Below are positions 17,589 through 27,033 of a DNA stretch of 64,000 nucleotides, in pieces. The stretch's first letter is position 1, and every line of letters begins with the position of its first letter. The position numbers and the translations under genes are program-made. Source of the DNA: Jejuia algarum (GTDB lineage: Bacteria > Bacteroidota > Bacteroidia > Flavobacteriales > Flavobacteriaceae). The notes beneath the pieces are model-generated. The model was not told where the DNA came from. It worked only from the letters and a program-made list of their open reading frames with translations, and made no database searches. Where the stretch lies: the NCBI GenBank assembly GCA_947495775.1, contig CANMAQ010000012.1, forward strand, positions 86,451 through 150,450, given 5' to 3'.

Positions 17589-20147
17589 ATGGTACTTAAA
17601 GAAAAATTAATTTTAGTTCTAACACTTTTTATTTTTATAGGCGTAGAGGCTCAAGTTACACTCTCTACAGATTTTACAGACATGACTAGGCAAAATGAAC
17701 CTTTACATAATATATGGTCTGTTGCTAATCGCATTAGTCCAAAAAATGGTTCTAATATTCGTCCAGGTCTTAAAATGAACACGGTTAGAATGATAGGAGG
17801 TATTAAAAAAGTTGTTAATGGAGAAGATGTAAAAGATTTAGATTTTGACACTTGTCTGTACGATTCTATTAACAATCAGTACGTTTACAGATTTGAACCA
17901 CTTATAGAACGATTGAATAAAATTATTAATTCTCAAACAGAGCTTCTTCAAATAGTATTAGATCAACCTTCATGGGCATTTCAACACGGATATACATTTA
18001 TTCCTGCTGGAACTAGAGACAATGTGAATTTTCGTGAAGATGAACAAATTTCTATTTACGGAAACTCTTTACCTCCAGCAGATAAGCAAGCCTATCACGA
18101 CTACATAAAAGCTTTAATGACCAAGCTAGTAGAAACTTATGGGGAAACACAAGTTTTGTCTTGGCGATTTAGAATAGGTTCCGAGATAGAAACGCCAGAC
18201 CATTGGTTTGGAACCAAACAAGACTTTATAGAACATTTTGAAAATACAGAGCAAGCTATTCGAGCCGTTTTGCCCGAGGCAATTGTAGGTGTTCACACAA
18301 GAGCTCCTGATTTTGTTTTTAGAAACGGAACAGTATTAAATTACAAAGGAGAACCTTTTGCTTCTTTTGCAGAAGATTTAATAAGCTACGCATCTGATCA
18401 TAATTTAAGATACGATTTTTGGGGCATATCAGATTACGTAATTATAGGAAATAGTAATTTACGTAATATGAGAACCAAATTTGAAAAGCTTTTTGGAGGA
18501 TTGGTAAATCACCCTAAATGGAATAGTAACGCGACTATAGATTTGATGGAATATGCTACGGTAACAACCATGAATGGAGCAGACGGAAGAGGGTTTATCA
18601 ATGCTGAAACATCTCATGCTGAAATTGTAGAATTGTCTTTTTCTAATATCTATTATAAAAATAAAGACAAAGGACTAGATTTAATTTACAGATGGGGGAA
18701 TAGAACAGGGTCACAAGACCCTCCTGCAATAACAACGCTAAATTCTATGAATGGTAAAGTGCATTATGCTTCTGATGTTTCTGGAACCCCTAACACTTCA
18801 AGTAATGATCTAGATGCCTTTTTCGCAAAAAGTGAAACAGCTACAGAATACGATGTCTTAATTTATAATTATAATGGGAGTTCATTGACTTACAGAACTA
18901 ATGAAACAGTAAACGTAGCGTTTAATTCAGAACTACCTGTAGGCACAACCTTATACTATAGAAGTCTTTCTTATGATAATACAAATAACAAACTTCAGAA
19001 TTTTCTAGAAGATAACCCAGGATCAGGATATGTGAAAAATGGATTTAACGACAGAGGCGCTCCAGATAGGATTTTAACCGAAGCTGGTTTAGCGGCGTAT
19101 GCAGCTTACGACAATCCGAACCCACATGAATATACAGATTGGAAAAGTAGTGTAACAACCCCACGAGAGGACGACGGCATAGGATCAAAAATAAATATAG
19201 CAACAGAGATAGCTTCTTTTGCGTTTGAAAAATTTGAGTTTAGAACCGAAGATTATTTCGTAGAAACCATTACACCTGCAACAGTTGTATGGACAACGAC
19301 TGAAGACTTTTCGCCGTGGGGTGCAGTTAGCTCGGGAATGACGGTAAACACTGATGATGATAAATTAACCTTGAATTATTCTAGTGGTTTTGCATTTCCT
19401 ATGGCTGCTATTACAGGTTTAAATATAGATTCTGATTTGTATGGTACGTTACGACTGGTAGTTAAAAATAATACTGAAGACTCAAGCCTACAACTAGCGG
19501 CAAATGTTCCTGGTACAGAATTTGCCCCTGGAAGAAAAAAAATAACCATTCCTAATGATGATGAATGGCATACTATAGATGTAGATTTAACAAACTGGTC
19601 GCATTGGACAGGTACCATTAATGAGTTTAAAGTGTATGAAAGTGTAAATTCAGGTCGTATTGAATTTGATCGTATTGAATTTATACCTTTGCAAAGTGCA
19701 GAGATATTCGATGTCTTTATTTCGAAAGAAGGTAACGGTTTATTAAACTATAGAAGTGGAACGTCTCTTGCAGGGCAGAAATTTAATTTAACAGCCATAG
19801 CAGATCAGGGTTGGGTATTTCAAGGTTGGACTGGAGATGTTATAAGTACAGAAAACCCTTTAGCCATAACGGTAAACTCAAATCTAGATATACAGGCAAC
19901 ATTTTTACAAGAAAGCCTATCTGTAGAAGACAACAAATTAAATAATACCTTTGCAGTCTTTCCTAATCCAAGTTCTAGGGGTATATTTACATTAAAAACT
20001 CAAAATGCTGAATATTGGGAAGTTTATAATTTGACAGGTATTAAGGTCGTTTCAGGAAAAGGAAAGACAGTAGATATCTCTAACTTTTCTCGAGGCCTGT
20101 ACATCATTAAAATTAAGGATGATTATAAAAAGATAGTATATAATTAA
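17589..20147 (+). CDS. T9SS-secreted clan-A glycosidase-like protein (GH39-like) with InlB-type repeat
   Basis: This 852-residue protein has a signal peptide (about 1-22, GVEAQ). The first 420 residues look like a divergent (beta/alpha)8 glycosidase with WSVANRISP, LDQPSWAF and RFRIGSEIETPDHW. E199 (GSE) is a candidate acid/base and E321 (IDLMEYA) a candidate nucleophile. GH39 is the nearest family I can suggest. Residues about 570-700 form a carbohydrate-binding-like jelly roll, about 705-775 a divergent InlB B-repeat (GWVFQGWTGD), and about 785-852 a type IX sorting domain (VFPNPS...GLYIIKI). It is probably exported to the cell surface or medium and acts early on the polymer. It is the only T9SS substrate in the window. 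The catalytic family is tentative. Confidence 0.7.
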   Translation: MVLKEKLILVLTLFIFIGVEAQVTLSTDFTDMTRQNEPLHNIWSVANRISPKNGSNIRPGLKMNTVRMIGGIKKVVNGEDVKDLDFDTCLYDSINNQYVYRFEPLIERLNKIINSQTELLQIVLDQPSWAFQHGYTFIPAGTRDNVNFREDEQISIYGNSLPPADKQAYHDYIKALMTKLVETYGETQVLSWRFRIGSEIETPDHWFGTKQDFIEHFENTEQAIRAVLPEAIVGVHTRAPDFVFRNGTVLNYKGEPFASFAEDLISYASDHNLRYDFWGISDYVIIGNSNLRNMRTKFEKLFGGLVNHPKWNSNATIDLMEYATVTTMNGADGRGFINAETSHAEIVELSFSNIYYKNKDKGLDLIYRWGNRTGSQDPPAITTLNSMNGKVHYASDVSGTPNTSSNDLDAFFAKSETATEYDVLIYNYNGSSLTYRTNETVNVAFNSELPVGTTLYYRSLSYDNTNNKLQNFLEDNPGSGYVKNGFNDRGAPDRILTEAGLAAYAAYDNPNPHEYTDWKSSVTTPREDDGIGSKINIATEIASFAFEKFEFRTEDYFVETITPATVVWTTTEDFSPWGAVSSGMTVNTDDDKLTLNYSSGFAFPMAAITGLNIDSDLYGTLRLVVKNNTEDSSLQLAANVPGTEFAPGRKKITIPNDDEWHTIDVDLTNWSHWTGTINEFKVYESVNSGRIEFDRIEFIPLQSAEIFDVFISKEGNGLLNYRSGTSLAGQKFNLTAIADQGWVFQGWTGDVISTENPLAITVNSNLDIQATFLQESLSVEDNKLNNTFAVFPNPSSRGIFTLKTQNAEYWEVYNLTGIKVVSGKGKTVDISNFSRGLYIIKIKDDYKKIVYN

Positions 20148-20170
20148 TATGCAATAAAAAATAGTTTTAA

Positions 20171-20208
20171 AAAATTTCTATCTTAAACTTAAGGTAGGAA
20201 TTTTTTTG
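20171..20208 (+). terminator. probable rho-independent terminator after the T9SS protein gene
   Basis: AAATTTCTA (20172-20180) pairs imperfectly with TAGGAATTT across an inner CTTAA/TTAAG hairpin, followed by a run of seven T. It lies 24 bases after the stop of the T9SS gene and suggests a transcript end before the next three sulfatase genes. Confidence 0.6.
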
Positions 20209-20253
20209 CGTTATTGAAAATCATAAAAGTAAAATCAAATAAAAATAAATGTA

Positions 20254-21894
20254 ATGCGCTTAATTTCAAAGATCACAATAGGTGTTCTGGCAGTAGCACC
20301 GCTATTGACTTTCTCTCAATCTAAAACAGAAAAAAAAGCAAAACCCAATATCGTATTATTATTTGCCGACGATTTAGGATGGGTGGATGTGAGCACAGGT
20401 AATACCAATGGTGGCAGAGGTTCTAAACGATACGAAACACCTGTAATCGATCAATTAGCATCAGAAGGCATGTCTTTTGCTTACGCGTACACCAACCAAA
20501 ACTGTGCACCCTCTAGAGCTTCTCTAATTAGCGGGCAGTATCCTACAGGGGAAGATAATCAAGTGTATAATGTAGGCTCTTTAAGCAGGCAAGATAAAAG
20601 AACAAAAGGATTCCCTAATTTGCCAATCAAACCGTTTCAGCAGAAAAAAGTAATTGCAGAGGACGGGATCAATATCTTCGACGCCCTTAAAACTCAAGGT
20701 TACAAAACCGCTTTTATAGGGAAGAGTCATGGGACGCCGCATCCTTTGGTAGGCGATTTTGGTATTGATTTGCCAGCCGATATTCACCATATTATCGCTG
20801 CACCTGTCGATGGGAAACGTACAAAATCGTATTATATGGCCTTGCAATCCGATCGTAGAGGTTGGACTTTCAAGTCCAAATACGTCGATAAGTATGCGAC
20901 ACCTTACGATCAAAATTACATCAATACCACACTTAAGCCGTATGCTTCACGAAGTGAGTTATCACTTTTAGAGGGCACACCAAAACACCTCACAGATGCG
21001 ATCGGTGATTTTTCAGTAGACTATATCAAAGAAAATGCGAATAGCGATCAACCATTCTTTTTATATGTACCTTTTCATGCGGTGCATTCTAAAGTTGTAG
21101 GTCGAAAAGATTTGACTGAAAAATATAGAAAGCGCGGTTTAAATGAGCGTTTGGCAGAATATGCGTCTATGATTGAGCTGTTGGATCAAAATATCGGCAA
21201 GATTAACCGTGCAATAAAAGATCCGAATGGCGATGGCGATGTCTCGGATGACATTACCAACAATACAATTTTTATCGTTTATTCAGATAATGGCGGGTTA
21301 AAAGATAATAAACCACTAACAGGGAAAAAAGGAACGCTAACAGAAGGCGGTATTAGAGTGCCTTTAATTTTTAGATATCCGGGTGTTATTAAAGCAAATA
21401 CGATAACAAATCAATCGGTACACTGTATTGATTTTTTACCCACACTAGCCGAATTAACAGGAGTAGACCTTTCAACATTAAAGAAGTCCAATGGTAGTAC
21501 AGCACAATACGATGGGGTTTCGTTTGCTAAAATTCTTAAAGGCGAAGAAAAATGGTTGTCTCGAGACAATTTGTTCTGGCATTTACCAGGTTATATGGAC
21601 GAACGCTTTTCACCTTCAACACTCATTCAAACACGAATTGGGAGCGACTACTACAAGCTATTTTATTTTTATGAAAAGGAAACCTTTGCCATGTACCATG
21701 TAAATAGTGACATTTCTGAAAAGAAAAATCTTTTAAACAATCCCACCAAGAAGCAGTTAAAAATCGCTTTACAAATGAATGCAGATATGTTAGCTTGGTT
21801 AAAAGCGAACAAAGCCCCAACAGGAACCTGGGTAAAAAATGGTGAAAATGTGCCTTATCCTAAGAAAGATGGGGTAAAAGCATACAAAAAATAA
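20254..21894 (+). CDS. S1-family sulfatase, arylsulfatase-like, periplasmic
   Basis: This 546-residue protein has a Sec signal peptide without a lipobox (about 1-22, LLTFSQ), so it should be soluble in the periplasm. It has metal-site aspartates in LLFADDLGW and the formylglycine motif C84-APSRASLISG, where Ser replaces the common Thr before Gly. A second motif is VYSDNGGLKDNKPLTGKKG. The N-terminus and the GKKGTLTEGGIRVPL stretch resemble arylsulfatase A-type enzymes (S1_16-like). It heads a three-sulfatase run with 12-base and 5-base spacings. The likely role is removal of sulfate from oligosaccharides imported during ulvan-type degradation; the position specificity is unknown. Confidence 0.87.
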   Translation: MRLISKITIGVLAVAPLLTFSQSKTEKKAKPNIVLLFADDLGWVDVSTGNTNGGRGSKRYETPVIDQLASEGMSFAYAYTNQNCAPSRASLISGQYPTGEDNQVYNVGSLSRQDKRTKGFPNLPIKPFQQKKVIAEDGINIFDALKTQGYKTAFIGKSHGTPHPLVGDFGIDLPADIHHIIAAPVDGKRTKSYYMALQSDRRGWTFKSKYVDKYATPYDQNYINTTLKPYASRSELSLLEGTPKHLTDAIGDFSVDYIKENANSDQPFFLYVPFHAVHSKVVGRKDLTEKYRKRGLNERLAEYASMIELLDQNIGKINRAIKDPNGDGDVSDDITNNTIFIVYSDNGGLKDNKPLTGKKGTLTEGGIRVPLIFRYPGVIKANTITNQSVHCIDFLPTLAELTGVDLSTLKKSNGSTAQYDGVSFAKILKGEEKWLSRDNLFWHLPGYMDERFSPSTLIQTRIGSDYYKLFYFYEKETFAMYHVNSDISEKKNLLNNPTKKQLKIALQMNADMLAWLKANKAPTGTWVKNGENVPYPKKDGVKAYKK

Positions 21895-21906
21895 GAATTG
21901 AAGACG

Positions 21907-23406
21907 ATGAAGCATAAAAAAACCATGATTTTAGGCCCTCTAGCTTGTATAGCTGCTATACTTATGGCCTGTTCTGGAATTAAACAAGCAGATGCGACAC
22001 CAAAAACGGTGACTAAGGCAAATACAGCAGAAACAAAAACAGACCGACCGAATCTAATTTTTTATTTGGCAGACGATCAAGACGTCTACGATTATGGTTG
22101 TTATGGCAATGAGAAAGTAAATACCTCTGCCGTAGACCGTTTGGCCAAAGAAGGGATGCTATTTACAAATGCCTTTACTGCACAGGCCATTTGTGCACCA
22201 AGCAGATCACAATTGTTCACAGGAAATTACCCTTTAAAAAATGGCTGTTTTGCCAACCATAGTGCCACGCGACCTACTATAGAAAGTGTAACGTCTAGAA
22301 TGAAGAAGTTGGGTTACGAAGTGGTTTTAGCAGGAAAAAGCCATGTAAAACCAGCTAGTGTTTACGATTGGGATCGCGAATGGGCACCAGTACCTAAAAA
22401 AGATGTACCTAGAGCTTACATTCCATTAGATAGTATGGCACATTACTTTAAAACTACAAAAACCCCATTTTGTATGTTTATCACCTCAAAATACCCACAT
22501 GGAAAGTATTTTGATGTTAAAAATGCGAAGGCAGCGGATATTAAATTTTTTCCGTTTAATGAAAAAAAGAAAACCGATAAGGCCTTTGTGAAAAAGAAAG
22601 CAGGCTATTACCGAAGTATCGAAGAAGATAATACACAAATTGAAAAAGTACTGGAATTGGTCGATAGTTATTTAGATGATAACACCTTATTTATTTACAG
22701 TGCAGATCATGGGGTGTCGGGTAAATTTACCGTAAAAGATATAGGCTTAAAAGTGCCTTTTGTAGCAAGATGGCCTAAAGTAATAAAAGCAGGAACAACA
22801 TCCAATCAGTTGGTGCATTATACCGACGTTCTGCCTACGTTTATGAATATAGCAGGAAGCAAGTCTACAGACGATATGGATGGAAAGAGTTTTTTACCTC
22901 TATTAGAAGGTAAAGATGCTCCAGTGAACACCTATGTGTACGGGGTAAGAACGAATCAAAATATCTTAAATTCAGAAGTCTTTCCTTCAAGAATGATACG
23001 TAACACCCGCTATAAGTACATCCGTAATTTTAATTCGATTGAAGTTTTAGATAAAAATTTAACAGGGAAACCGAATGTTGATTATTTTATAAAACGCGGC
23101 GCTACTAAATTTAAAAACGAGCCCTTAGAAGTGCTTTACGATGTACAAAATGATCCTTTTGAACAAAAAAACTTAGCAAACGATCCCAAACTACAAGCGA
23201 TTAAAGCCACCTTAAAAAAGGATTTGTTTGCTTGGATGAAAGCACAGGGCGATTTCTTAGATGACACCATAGGACACATGCCGTTAATTACCGCCAAAGG
23301 TAAAAAAGGGTTTAAGCTAGATCAAGACACACCTAGACGAAAAATTCCTGATGCTATAAAGAACACCTTAAGCGAAGACGATTACACGATTATTAAACAC
23401 TGGTAG
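21907..23406 (+). CDS. S1-family sulfatase lipoprotein, sulfamidase-like (S1_8-type)
   Basis: This 499-residue protein starts at ATG 21907. A TTG nine bases upstream is in frame, but the ATG is preferred. Its lipobox is ILMAC (Cys22 lipidated). Metal ligands are in YLADDQDVYDYGCYG, the formylglycine motif is C96-APSRSQLFTG, and the second active-site motif is SADHGVSG. The DDQDVYDYGCYGN pattern and CAPSRSQL resemble heparan N-sulfatase-like enzymes (S1_8-type). S1_8 members occur in ulvan loci and desulfate rhamnose-containing oligomers. It lies 12 bases after the previous sulfatase and 5 bases before the next, so the three are surely co-expressed. Confidence 0.86.
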   Translation: MKHKKTMILGPLACIAAILMACSGIKQADATPKTVTKANTAETKTDRPNLIFYLADDQDVYDYGCYGNEKVNTSAVDRLAKEGMLFTNAFTAQAICAPSRSQLFTGNYPLKNGCFANHSATRPTIESVTSRMKKLGYEVVLAGKSHVKPASVYDWDREWAPVPKKDVPRAYIPLDSMAHYFKTTKTPFCMFITSKYPHGKYFDVKNAKAADIKFFPFNEKKKTDKAFVKKKAGYYRSIEEDNTQIEKVLELVDSYLDDNTLFIYSADHGVSGKFTVKDIGLKVPFVARWPKVIKAGTTSNQLVHYTDVLPTFMNIAGSKSTDDMDGKSFLPLLEGKDAPVNTYVYGVRTNQNILNSEVFPSRMIRNTRYKYIRNFNSIEVLDKNLTGKPNVDYFIKRGATKFKNEPLEVLYDVQNDPFEQKNLANDPKLQAIKATLKKDLFAWMKAQGDFLDDTIGHMPLITAKGKKGFKLDQDTPRRKIPDAIKNTLSEDDYTIIKHW

Positions 23407-23411
23407 AAATA

Positions 23412-24836
23412 ATGATGAACAAATTTTTAATATGTTTAAGTAGTGCAATACTGCTTTTGGTAGCATGTAAACCCAAAGAAAACGCGGTAGTTACTCAAGA
23501 GCAGAGTCAGAATCAAAATCAAAAGCCTAAAAACGTACTCTTTATTGCTATAGACGATTTAAGACCCGAGTTAGGATGTTATGGCGTGCCACAGGTAAAA
23601 TCGCCAAACATCGATCAGTTTGCAAAAGAAGCTTTAGTCTTTAACCGCGCTTATTGTAATGTGCCTGTTTGTGGTGCTTCTAGGGCGAGTTTGCTTACGG
23701 GTATTTTACCGACTAAAACTCGTTTTATAGATTATAAAGCAAAAGCCCAAGAGGATGTACCGAATGCCAAAACATTACCAGGTGTTTTTAAAGAAGCGGG
23801 GTATACCTGTATTTCTAACGGAAAGATTTTTCATTACAACAAAGATGTTCAGGAAGCGAGTTGGAGTCAAAATCCTTGGATGCCTAAAGGTGGACATCGT
23901 GTGGCTTACGATCCTACGACCAACGATGTACTGATGAAATCTGGTAATGGCCGTATTTACGAAGCGCCAGACGTTGATGAGACGGGCTATCCAGATTATA
24001 AAATAGCACAAAAAACGATTAGTGATTTACGCCAATTTAAAGCCTCTGGGGAGTCTTTTTTTATGGCTTGCGGTTTTTTTAGACCACACATGCCATTCTA
24101 TGCGCCTAAGAAATATTGGGATTTGTACGATAGAGCTGCTATTGAGATTGCAGACAATCGCGAGTTGCCAGAAAATGCACCTCGCTTGTTAAGAGGTAGT
24201 GGTGAGTTTAAAAGCTATAGCTTTGGAGACTATAAACCTAATACGGAAGCGTTTCATAAAATGATGCGTCATGGCTATTATGCCTGCGTGAGCTATGTCG
24301 ATCAAATGGTAGGTGAAGTGCTTAGAGAATTGGAAGTGCTTGGTTTGGCAGAAAATACGATTGTAGTATTATGGGGTGACCACGGATGGCATTTAGGAGA
24401 ACATGAATTTTGGGGCAAGCATAATACCTTACATAAAGCCTTACAAGTGCCATTAATTGTAAAAGTACCAGGGAAAGCCAAAGGGACAGCAACCAAAGCC
24501 TTGGTAGAAAGTGTTGATATTTACCCTACGCTTTGCGATTTGGCTAACGTAAAAGTGCCAGAAGACGTTATGGGAAAAAGTTTTACAGCGGTTTTGGATA
24601 ACCCAAAGCAAACGTTTAGAACAAATGCCTATGCGCGTTTCAAAAAGGCGGATGCTATAGTCACCGAAGAATTTACGTATTCGTTATTCGAAAACGGAGA
24701 AGAGATGCTGTACAATTTAAAACAAGACCCTAAGGAGAATAAAAACATAGCGGGAGATGATAGCAAAAAGGCTGTACTTGAAAAAATGAGAGTAGCACTA
24801 AAAGCTAAAAAAGAATTGGCCAGTAGTTATAAATAA
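23412..24836 (+). CDS. S1-family sulfatase lipoprotein, iduronate-2-sulfatase-like (S1_7-type)
   Basis: This 474-residue protein has lipobox LLVAC (Cys19). It shows the iduronate-2-sulfatase signature IAIDDLRPELGCYG followed by SPNIDQFAKEALVFNRAY. The formylglycine motif is C87-GASRASLLTG, with the allowed Ala in place of Pro. The second motif is WGDHGWHLGEHEFWGKH, and the FFRPHMPFYAPKKYWDLY segment is typical of the group. In ulvan systems S1_7-type enzymes act on sulfated rhamnose or iduronate-containing units. It is the last gene of the + strand locus; a bidirectional terminator follows. Confidence 0.88.
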   Translation: MMNKFLICLSSAILLLVACKPKENAVVTQEQSQNQNQKPKNVLFIAIDDLRPELGCYGVPQVKSPNIDQFAKEALVFNRAYCNVPVCGASRASLLTGILPTKTRFIDYKAKAQEDVPNAKTLPGVFKEAGYTCISNGKIFHYNKDVQEASWSQNPWMPKGGHRVAYDPTTNDVLMKSGNGRIYEAPDVDETGYPDYKIAQKTISDLRQFKASGESFFMACGFFRPHMPFYAPKKYWDLYDRAAIEIADNRELPENAPRLLRGSGEFKSYSFGDYKPNTEAFHKMMRHGYYACVSYVDQMVGEVLRELEVLGLAENTIVVLWGDHGWHLGEHEFWGKHNTLHKALQVPLIVKVPGKAKGTATKALVESVDIYPTLCDLANVKVPEDVMGKSFTAVLDNPKQTFRTNAYARFKKADAIVTEEFTYSLFENGEEMLYNLKQDPKENKNIAGDDSKKAVLEKMRVALKAKKELASSYK

Positions 24837-24867
24837 AACACAGTTGGGTAGATTGATAAAACAAATA

Positions 24868-24911
24868 CGCTAAAGTGCCGTAGCCTTTAATTGGTTAAAA
24901 GGCCTTTAGCG
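24868..24911. terminator. bidirectional terminator between the sulfatase run and the kinase gene
   Basis: CGCTAAAG (24868-24875) pairs with CTTTAGCG (24904-24911), and inside it GCCTTT (24883-24888) pairs with AAAGGC (24898-24903). The nested hairpin lies between converging genes and overlaps the last codons of the minus-strand kinase gene. It has no strong T run, so its strength is uncertain. Confidence 0.55.
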
Positions 24912-26187
24912 TGTTTACAATATCCGAAAAACCAGGACGTGTGCTAACCGTTTTTGCAGTACAATTGGCAATGAGTGCCTGCCATTTATGTTGAAGCGCT
25001 TCAGACAGATCAGACTGTTCCAATAGATCTTCTAATAAACAGCCATAGGCGCTAACCTCAATACGTTCAATATTATGCGCTATAGGTGTATTGGTATCAT
25101 AAAACGATGCCGCACCAAAATCACCCAAAAGGCAATCCGCAGTAGCATCTACCAATATATTATGCGCGTAAAGATCACCATGATTAATACCTTTTTGATG
25201 TAATTGTTGGGCAACAGCAGCGATACTTTTGGCAATTTTCAATATATCGGCATGACTAAAACTAGAGGTGTCGTCAAAAACATCTCGGGTACAGCTCTCT
25301 AAACTCGGTGGGTTGCCTAAGTTCTTAAAAGACGTCCCTATAAGTTTTAAAACCAAACCATTTTTAGCCTCTGGGTGTTTGCTTATTTTTCCCAAAACAG
25401 GAATTAAATTGGGATGTGCACCCGCTAAAATGGAGGCTTTCATTTCGTCTTCTGGTAAGCCATCGCTTGTTACTGCACCTTTAAAAATTTTGATGGCAAC
25501 ATCTTTTGATTTAGAAATCCAATGTGCTTTAGAGATAAACCCGGAAGCACCTTCACCTAACAACGTGTCGATAGCGAAATCGTCCCAATCAAACGTGCTT
25601 ATAGCGGACTGTGATTTTGGAGTATAGGCCGCAGGATTGCCTCCAAAGGCCACCCAAGATAAACGCGGCAATTCAAAAAGCCAGTCAGGTATGGATTGCA
25701 GTGCATTCGCAGAGAGTCTTAGTAATTCTAAATTTATACAGTTGGCCATTTCAGCAGGGAGTGCTTTAATCCGATTTCCAGCCAAGGCACATTTTTGAAG
25801 TAAATGGCAATGCCCTATACTTTTTGGTAACACCTCAATTTTATTATCGGTAAGGATGAGCCATCTTAATAAAGGCGGAAAGGCCTGCTCTGGTACGGTT
25901 GTAATGGCATTCGACTTAAAACCAATCATACTCAAGGCTGGACATTTTGCCAATACAGTAGGGAAAACAGTAAAGTTGTTCTTGGCAAAGAAGATGATTT
26001 TTAGCTTTTTTAATTGCGAAATGCTATCAGGTAGGGTAGACATGGCGTTATCCGATAAATCCAATACCTCTAAAGTATCAGCAAGACTTAAAATCTCTTC
26101 AGGAAATTCAGTTAAACCACAGGCTAATTTTAAGCGTTTTGTTCCAACGAGTGTACCAGATTTTAAGGCTTCTAATGTATGTACCAT
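24895..26187 (-). CDS. leucine-rich-repeat protein kinase
   Basis: This 430-residue protein (start ATG at 26187; a longer in-frame start at 26244 adds an unlikely hydrophobic tail) has two parts. Residues about 18-181 are leucine-rich repeats of about 23 residues (LEVLDLSDNAMSTLP, LRWLILTDNKIEVLP, LELLRLSANALQSIP). Residues about 205-425 are a eukaryotic-type protein kinase: glycine loop GEGASG at 211-216, VAIK with Lys233, catalytic loop HGDLYAHN at 336-343, and DFG at 356-358. The catalytic loop has Gly where most such kinases have Arg (HGD, not HRD), so activation-loop phosphorylation is probably not required. No signal or membrane helix is visible, so it should be cytoplasmic. The target is unknown. 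It converges on the sulfatase run. Confidence 0.85.
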   Translation of the reverse strand: MVHTLEALKSGTLVGTKRLKLACGLTEFPEEILSLADTLEVLDLSDNAMSTLPDSISQLKKLKIIFFAKNNFTVFPTVLAKCPALSMIGFKSNAITTVPEQAFPPLLRWLILTDNKIEVLPKSIGHCHLLQKCALAGNRIKALPAEMANCINLELLRLSANALQSIPDWLFELPRLSWVAFGGNPAAYTPKSQSAISTFDWDDFAIDTLLGEGASGFISKAHWISKSKDVAIKIFKGAVTSDGLPEDEMKASILAGAHPNLIPVLGKISKHPEAKNGLVLKLIGTSFKNLGNPPSLESCTRDVFDDTSSFSHADILKIAKSIAAVAQQLHQKGINHGDLYAHNILVDATADCLLGDFGAASFYDTNTPIAHNIERIEVSAYGCLLEDLLEQSDLSEALQHKWQALIANCTAKTVSTRPGFSDIVNTLKAF

Positions 26188-26419
26188 GTTTATCGATATA
26201 ATTGGCTGCAAACATAAGGCATTAAATGGTGTTAGAAATAACAAATGGATAAATAAAGCTGAAGGTTATGCTGTGATTTTGTAGGTGATTTTAGGTGTTT
26301 TTTTGAGGTAGGGTGGTTTGTTTGTGGGGAAAGTGTTATTTTGGTGGGGGAGTAAGTATGCTTACGGATGCTATTCGCATTTTAAACGATTTAGAAAAGT
26401 TTAAAACAAAATTAGAATT

Positions 26420-26923
26420 ATGGGAATGATTGGGAATATCATCAGAGTGTCTCAAGAACAACTGAATAGCTTTTTGGAAAACTCTGAAACTCTTGAAAAT
26501 AAAATTTATGAAGAGGAGAGTTATGAGGCGGAATGGTTTCTTGATTTGGATAAATCTTGGGACGGTATAAATTATATTTTAACTGGAAATATAGTTGGAG
26601 CAATAGAAAACGAACCTAATGAATTGCAAAGAGCGCTTTTTAGTTTTCAAATTATTGATGAAGAACAAGATCTTGGATATGGGCCTGCTCATTATCTAAA
26701 TCCGAGTCAAGTAAAAGCGACAAATTCTGAATTGGAAAAAATTACAGGTGGACTTTTGAAAAGTAAAATCAACGGTTCAACAATGAACGAAATTGGTATT
26801 TATCCTGAAATTTGGATGGAATCAGAATCCCGTGAATTTTTAATTGAGAGTTTTAAAGCTTTTAAAGCGTTTTATAAAAAGGCCTCTGAAAATAACGAAG
26901 CTATAATTACATATTTGAGTTAA
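26420..26923 (+). CDS. DUF1877 (YfbM-like) protein
   Basis: This 167-residue soluble protein starts MGMIGNIIRVS and has the YfbM/DUF1877 pattern: a short N-terminal strand, a helix with acidic residues, and then the LDLDKSWDGINYILTG motif near residues 42-57. The family is widespread in bacteria, has a known fold but no established function, and is often found in variable accessory loci. It is 233 bases from the kinase start, in divergent orientation. The start is set by ATG 26420; a second in-frame ATG lies six bases downstream. Confidence 0.75.
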   Translation: MGMIGNIIRVSQEQLNSFLENSETLENKIYEEESYEAEWFLDLDKSWDGINYILTGNIVGAIENEPNELQRALFSFQIIDEEQDLGYGPAHYLNPSQVKATNSELEKITGGLLKSKINGSTMNEIGIYPEIWMESESREFLIESFKAFKAFYKKASENNEAIITYLS

Positions 26924-27033
26924 AAAATGTTTAATCTCATTGTAATAATGAAGTTTCGCTTTGTCAAGGTTAGCTTTATAATGGGACATTACGCAACGGT
27001 TGTGAAATTTTAAGAGCTATCTATATATTAAAT

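Noticed and set aside
1..24836. SusC/SusD-like uptake pair
   Set aside because: No TonB-dependent receptor or SusD-like protein is encoded; the locus must use uptake genes outside the window.
25268..26284. Two plus-strand open frames (119 and 142 codons)
   Set aside because: They are antisense to the LRR-kinase, whose repeats and kinase motifs are clear.
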